DNA of 6,544 nt from CAYUVV01 sp964461325. Lineage in GTDB: Bacteria > Patescibacteriota > Minisyncoccia > Phycocordibacterales > JACOZG01. Positions 6,414 to 6,544 of the stretch are shown in pieces. The position numbers and the translations under genes were made by a program. The notes beneath the pieces were generated by a model, which saw only the letters and a program-made list of their open reading frames with translations, was not told where the DNA came from and did no database searches. The stretch is taken from NCBI GenBank assembly GCA_964461325.1, contig CAYWTW010000039.1, positions 1 to 6,544 of the forward strand, read 5' to 3'. How positions within the stretch are numbered: position 1 is the stretch's first letter; each line of letters starts with the position of its first letter.

Positions 6414-6467
6414 GTTCGAATCCCTCGCGCGAGCCAAATTGTTGGCTCGCTCCCTTCGTGTAAAATA
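6414..6467 (+). repeat. Inverted, interrupted partial copy of the tRNA-Ser 3' end
   Basis: GTTCGAATCCCTC (6414-6426) is identical to the T-arm of the minus-strand tRNA-Ser (6511-6499). CCCTTC-GTG-TAAAATA (6452-6467) matches that tRNA's acceptor strand and downstream flank, CCCTTC-CG-TAAAATA (6498-6484). In the tRNA these two blocks are contiguous; here 25 bases (6427-6451), mostly a perfect hairpin, separate them. The shared TAAAATA lies outside the tRNA proper, so the match is not just generic T-arm conservation. The copy cannot give a functional tRNA. Confidence 0.65.
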
Positions 6468-6490
6468 TATTCGCCGCGCTCATTATTTTA

Positions 6491-6544
6491 CGGAAGGGGA
6501 GGGATTCGAACCCTCGAGCCAGTTTTACCCGGCTAGCGTCTTAG
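6491..6544 (-). tRNA. tRNA-Ser, probably anticodon GCT (5' part outside window)
   Basis: Reading the minus strand from the window edge: CTAA (end of anticodon loop), GACGC (3' side of the anticodon stem), a long variable arm (TAGCCGGGTAAAACTGGCTC, stem AGCC/GGCT), T-arm GAGGG-TTCGAAT-CCCTC (6515-6499), acceptor 3' strand CCCTTCC and discriminator G73 at 6491. The long variable arm limits it to Ser, Leu or bacterial Tyr, and G73 points to Ser. With a seven-base loop the visible CT would be anticodon positions 35-36 of GCT, as in CTGCTAA of E. coli tRNA-Ser(GCT); G34 lies outside the window, so the anticodon is inferred. No CCA is encoded (TAA follows G73), so CCA must be added by a nucleotidyltransferase. 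Confidence 0.9.

Larger units (their letters stand above)
6316..6490. repeat. GC-rich non-coding patch with palindromes and tRNA-derived fragments
   Basis: Between the operator and tRNA-Ser no credible gene is seen; the short frames here are Arg/Gly/Pro-rich, as expected from GC-rich repeats. It holds CTCGGC/GGCTCG-type low-complexity sequence (6331-6365), a hairpin AATCCGCC-GGCT-GGCGGATT (6383-6402), a second perfect 9-base-pair hairpin (6429-6437 with 6442-6450, loop ATTG) and pieces resembling the 3' end of the neighbouring tRNA. It looks like a REP/MITE-like or tRNA-derived repeat unit. Neither hairpin is followed by a T-run on either strand, so an intrinsic terminator is not supported. 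Confidence 0.5.

Noticed and set aside
6340..6436. A second complete tRNA on the plus strand ending at GCGCGAGCCA
   Set aside because: A T-arm-like TTCGAATCCC is present, but its stem is not complementary (GCTG against CCCTC), and no D-arm or matching acceptor strand was found upstream.
6429..6450. Hairpin as intrinsic terminator of tRNA-Ser
   Set aside because: The 9-base-pair stem is strong, but on the minus strand it is followed by GCGAGGG, not a T-run.
6204..6483. Minus-strand short frames of 77 and 67 codons across the GC-rich patch
   Set aside because: They are Arg/Gly/Pro-rich, overlap the antitoxin start, promoter and operator, and read through tRNA-derived repeats. They are artefacts of high GC and palindromes.
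6541..6544. Anticodon AAG (Leu) or CTA (amber suppressor) for the partial tRNA
   Set aside because: G73 and the variable arm fit tRNA-Ser. With the loop read as (CTG)CTAA, the visible sequence matches the usual tRNA-Ser(GCT) arrangement, whereas AAG or CTA need unusual assignments. G34 is outside the window, so this is a judgement.
6250..6544. CRISPR array
   Set aside because: Repeats here are few, of unequal length and in mixed orientation, with no regular spacers.

Overview
The window looks like chromosomal DNA from a small-genome bacterium, most likely a member of Candidatus Patescibacteria (CPR, Parcubacteria-like). This is an inference from the AspRS architecture, the Parcubacteria-like RecG, the style of the toxin-antitoxin proteins and a tRNA without encoded CCA. 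TGA acts as stop in three genes (ends at 1335, 4928 and 5458) and does not occur inside them, so the standard bacterial code (table 11) applies, not the TGA=Gly code of Gracilibacteria/SR1.

Layout: (i) 1-1335, plus strand, the 3' part of a gene for a probably exported protein with a PKD/Ig-like stretch followed by an LVIVD-type beta-propeller. (ii) 1337-3481, minus strand, recG, meeting gene (i) tail to tail with one base between stop codons. (iii) 3522-4928, plus strand, aspS, divergent from recG across a short gap that holds possible overlapping promoters. Its product is a bacterial-type AspRS that lacks the GAD insertion domain. (iv) 4924-5103, a short stretch with a protein-like but interrupted reading frame, perhaps a gene remnant. 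(v) 5100-6249, minus strand, an AT-rich two-gene toxin-antitoxin operon: an XRE-HTH + Panacea (SocA-like/DUF4065) antitoxin first, overlapping a RelE/ParE-like toxin. A near-consensus sigma70-type promoter embedded in TGTCAA half-sites precedes it. (vi) 6316-6490, a GC-rich non-coding patch full of palindromes, containing an inverted, interrupted copy of the 3' end of the adjacent tRNA gene and a short direct copy of its T-arm. (vii) 6491-6544, minus strand, the 3' part of a tRNA-Ser, probably anticodon GCT, cut by the window end.

The left two thirds is ordinary housekeeping DNA (replication-fork repair, tRNA charging) plus a surface protein. The right third (about 4930-6490) is an accessory insert between aspS and tRNA-Ser: different base composition, a toxin-antitoxin module, a possible gene remnant and tRNA-derived repeats. 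This is what is expected of a tRNA-associated integration or rearrangement site. The points most worth a second look are the tRNA-Ser inverted copy split by a palindrome, the Panacea/RelE-like pair and the GAD-less AspRS.
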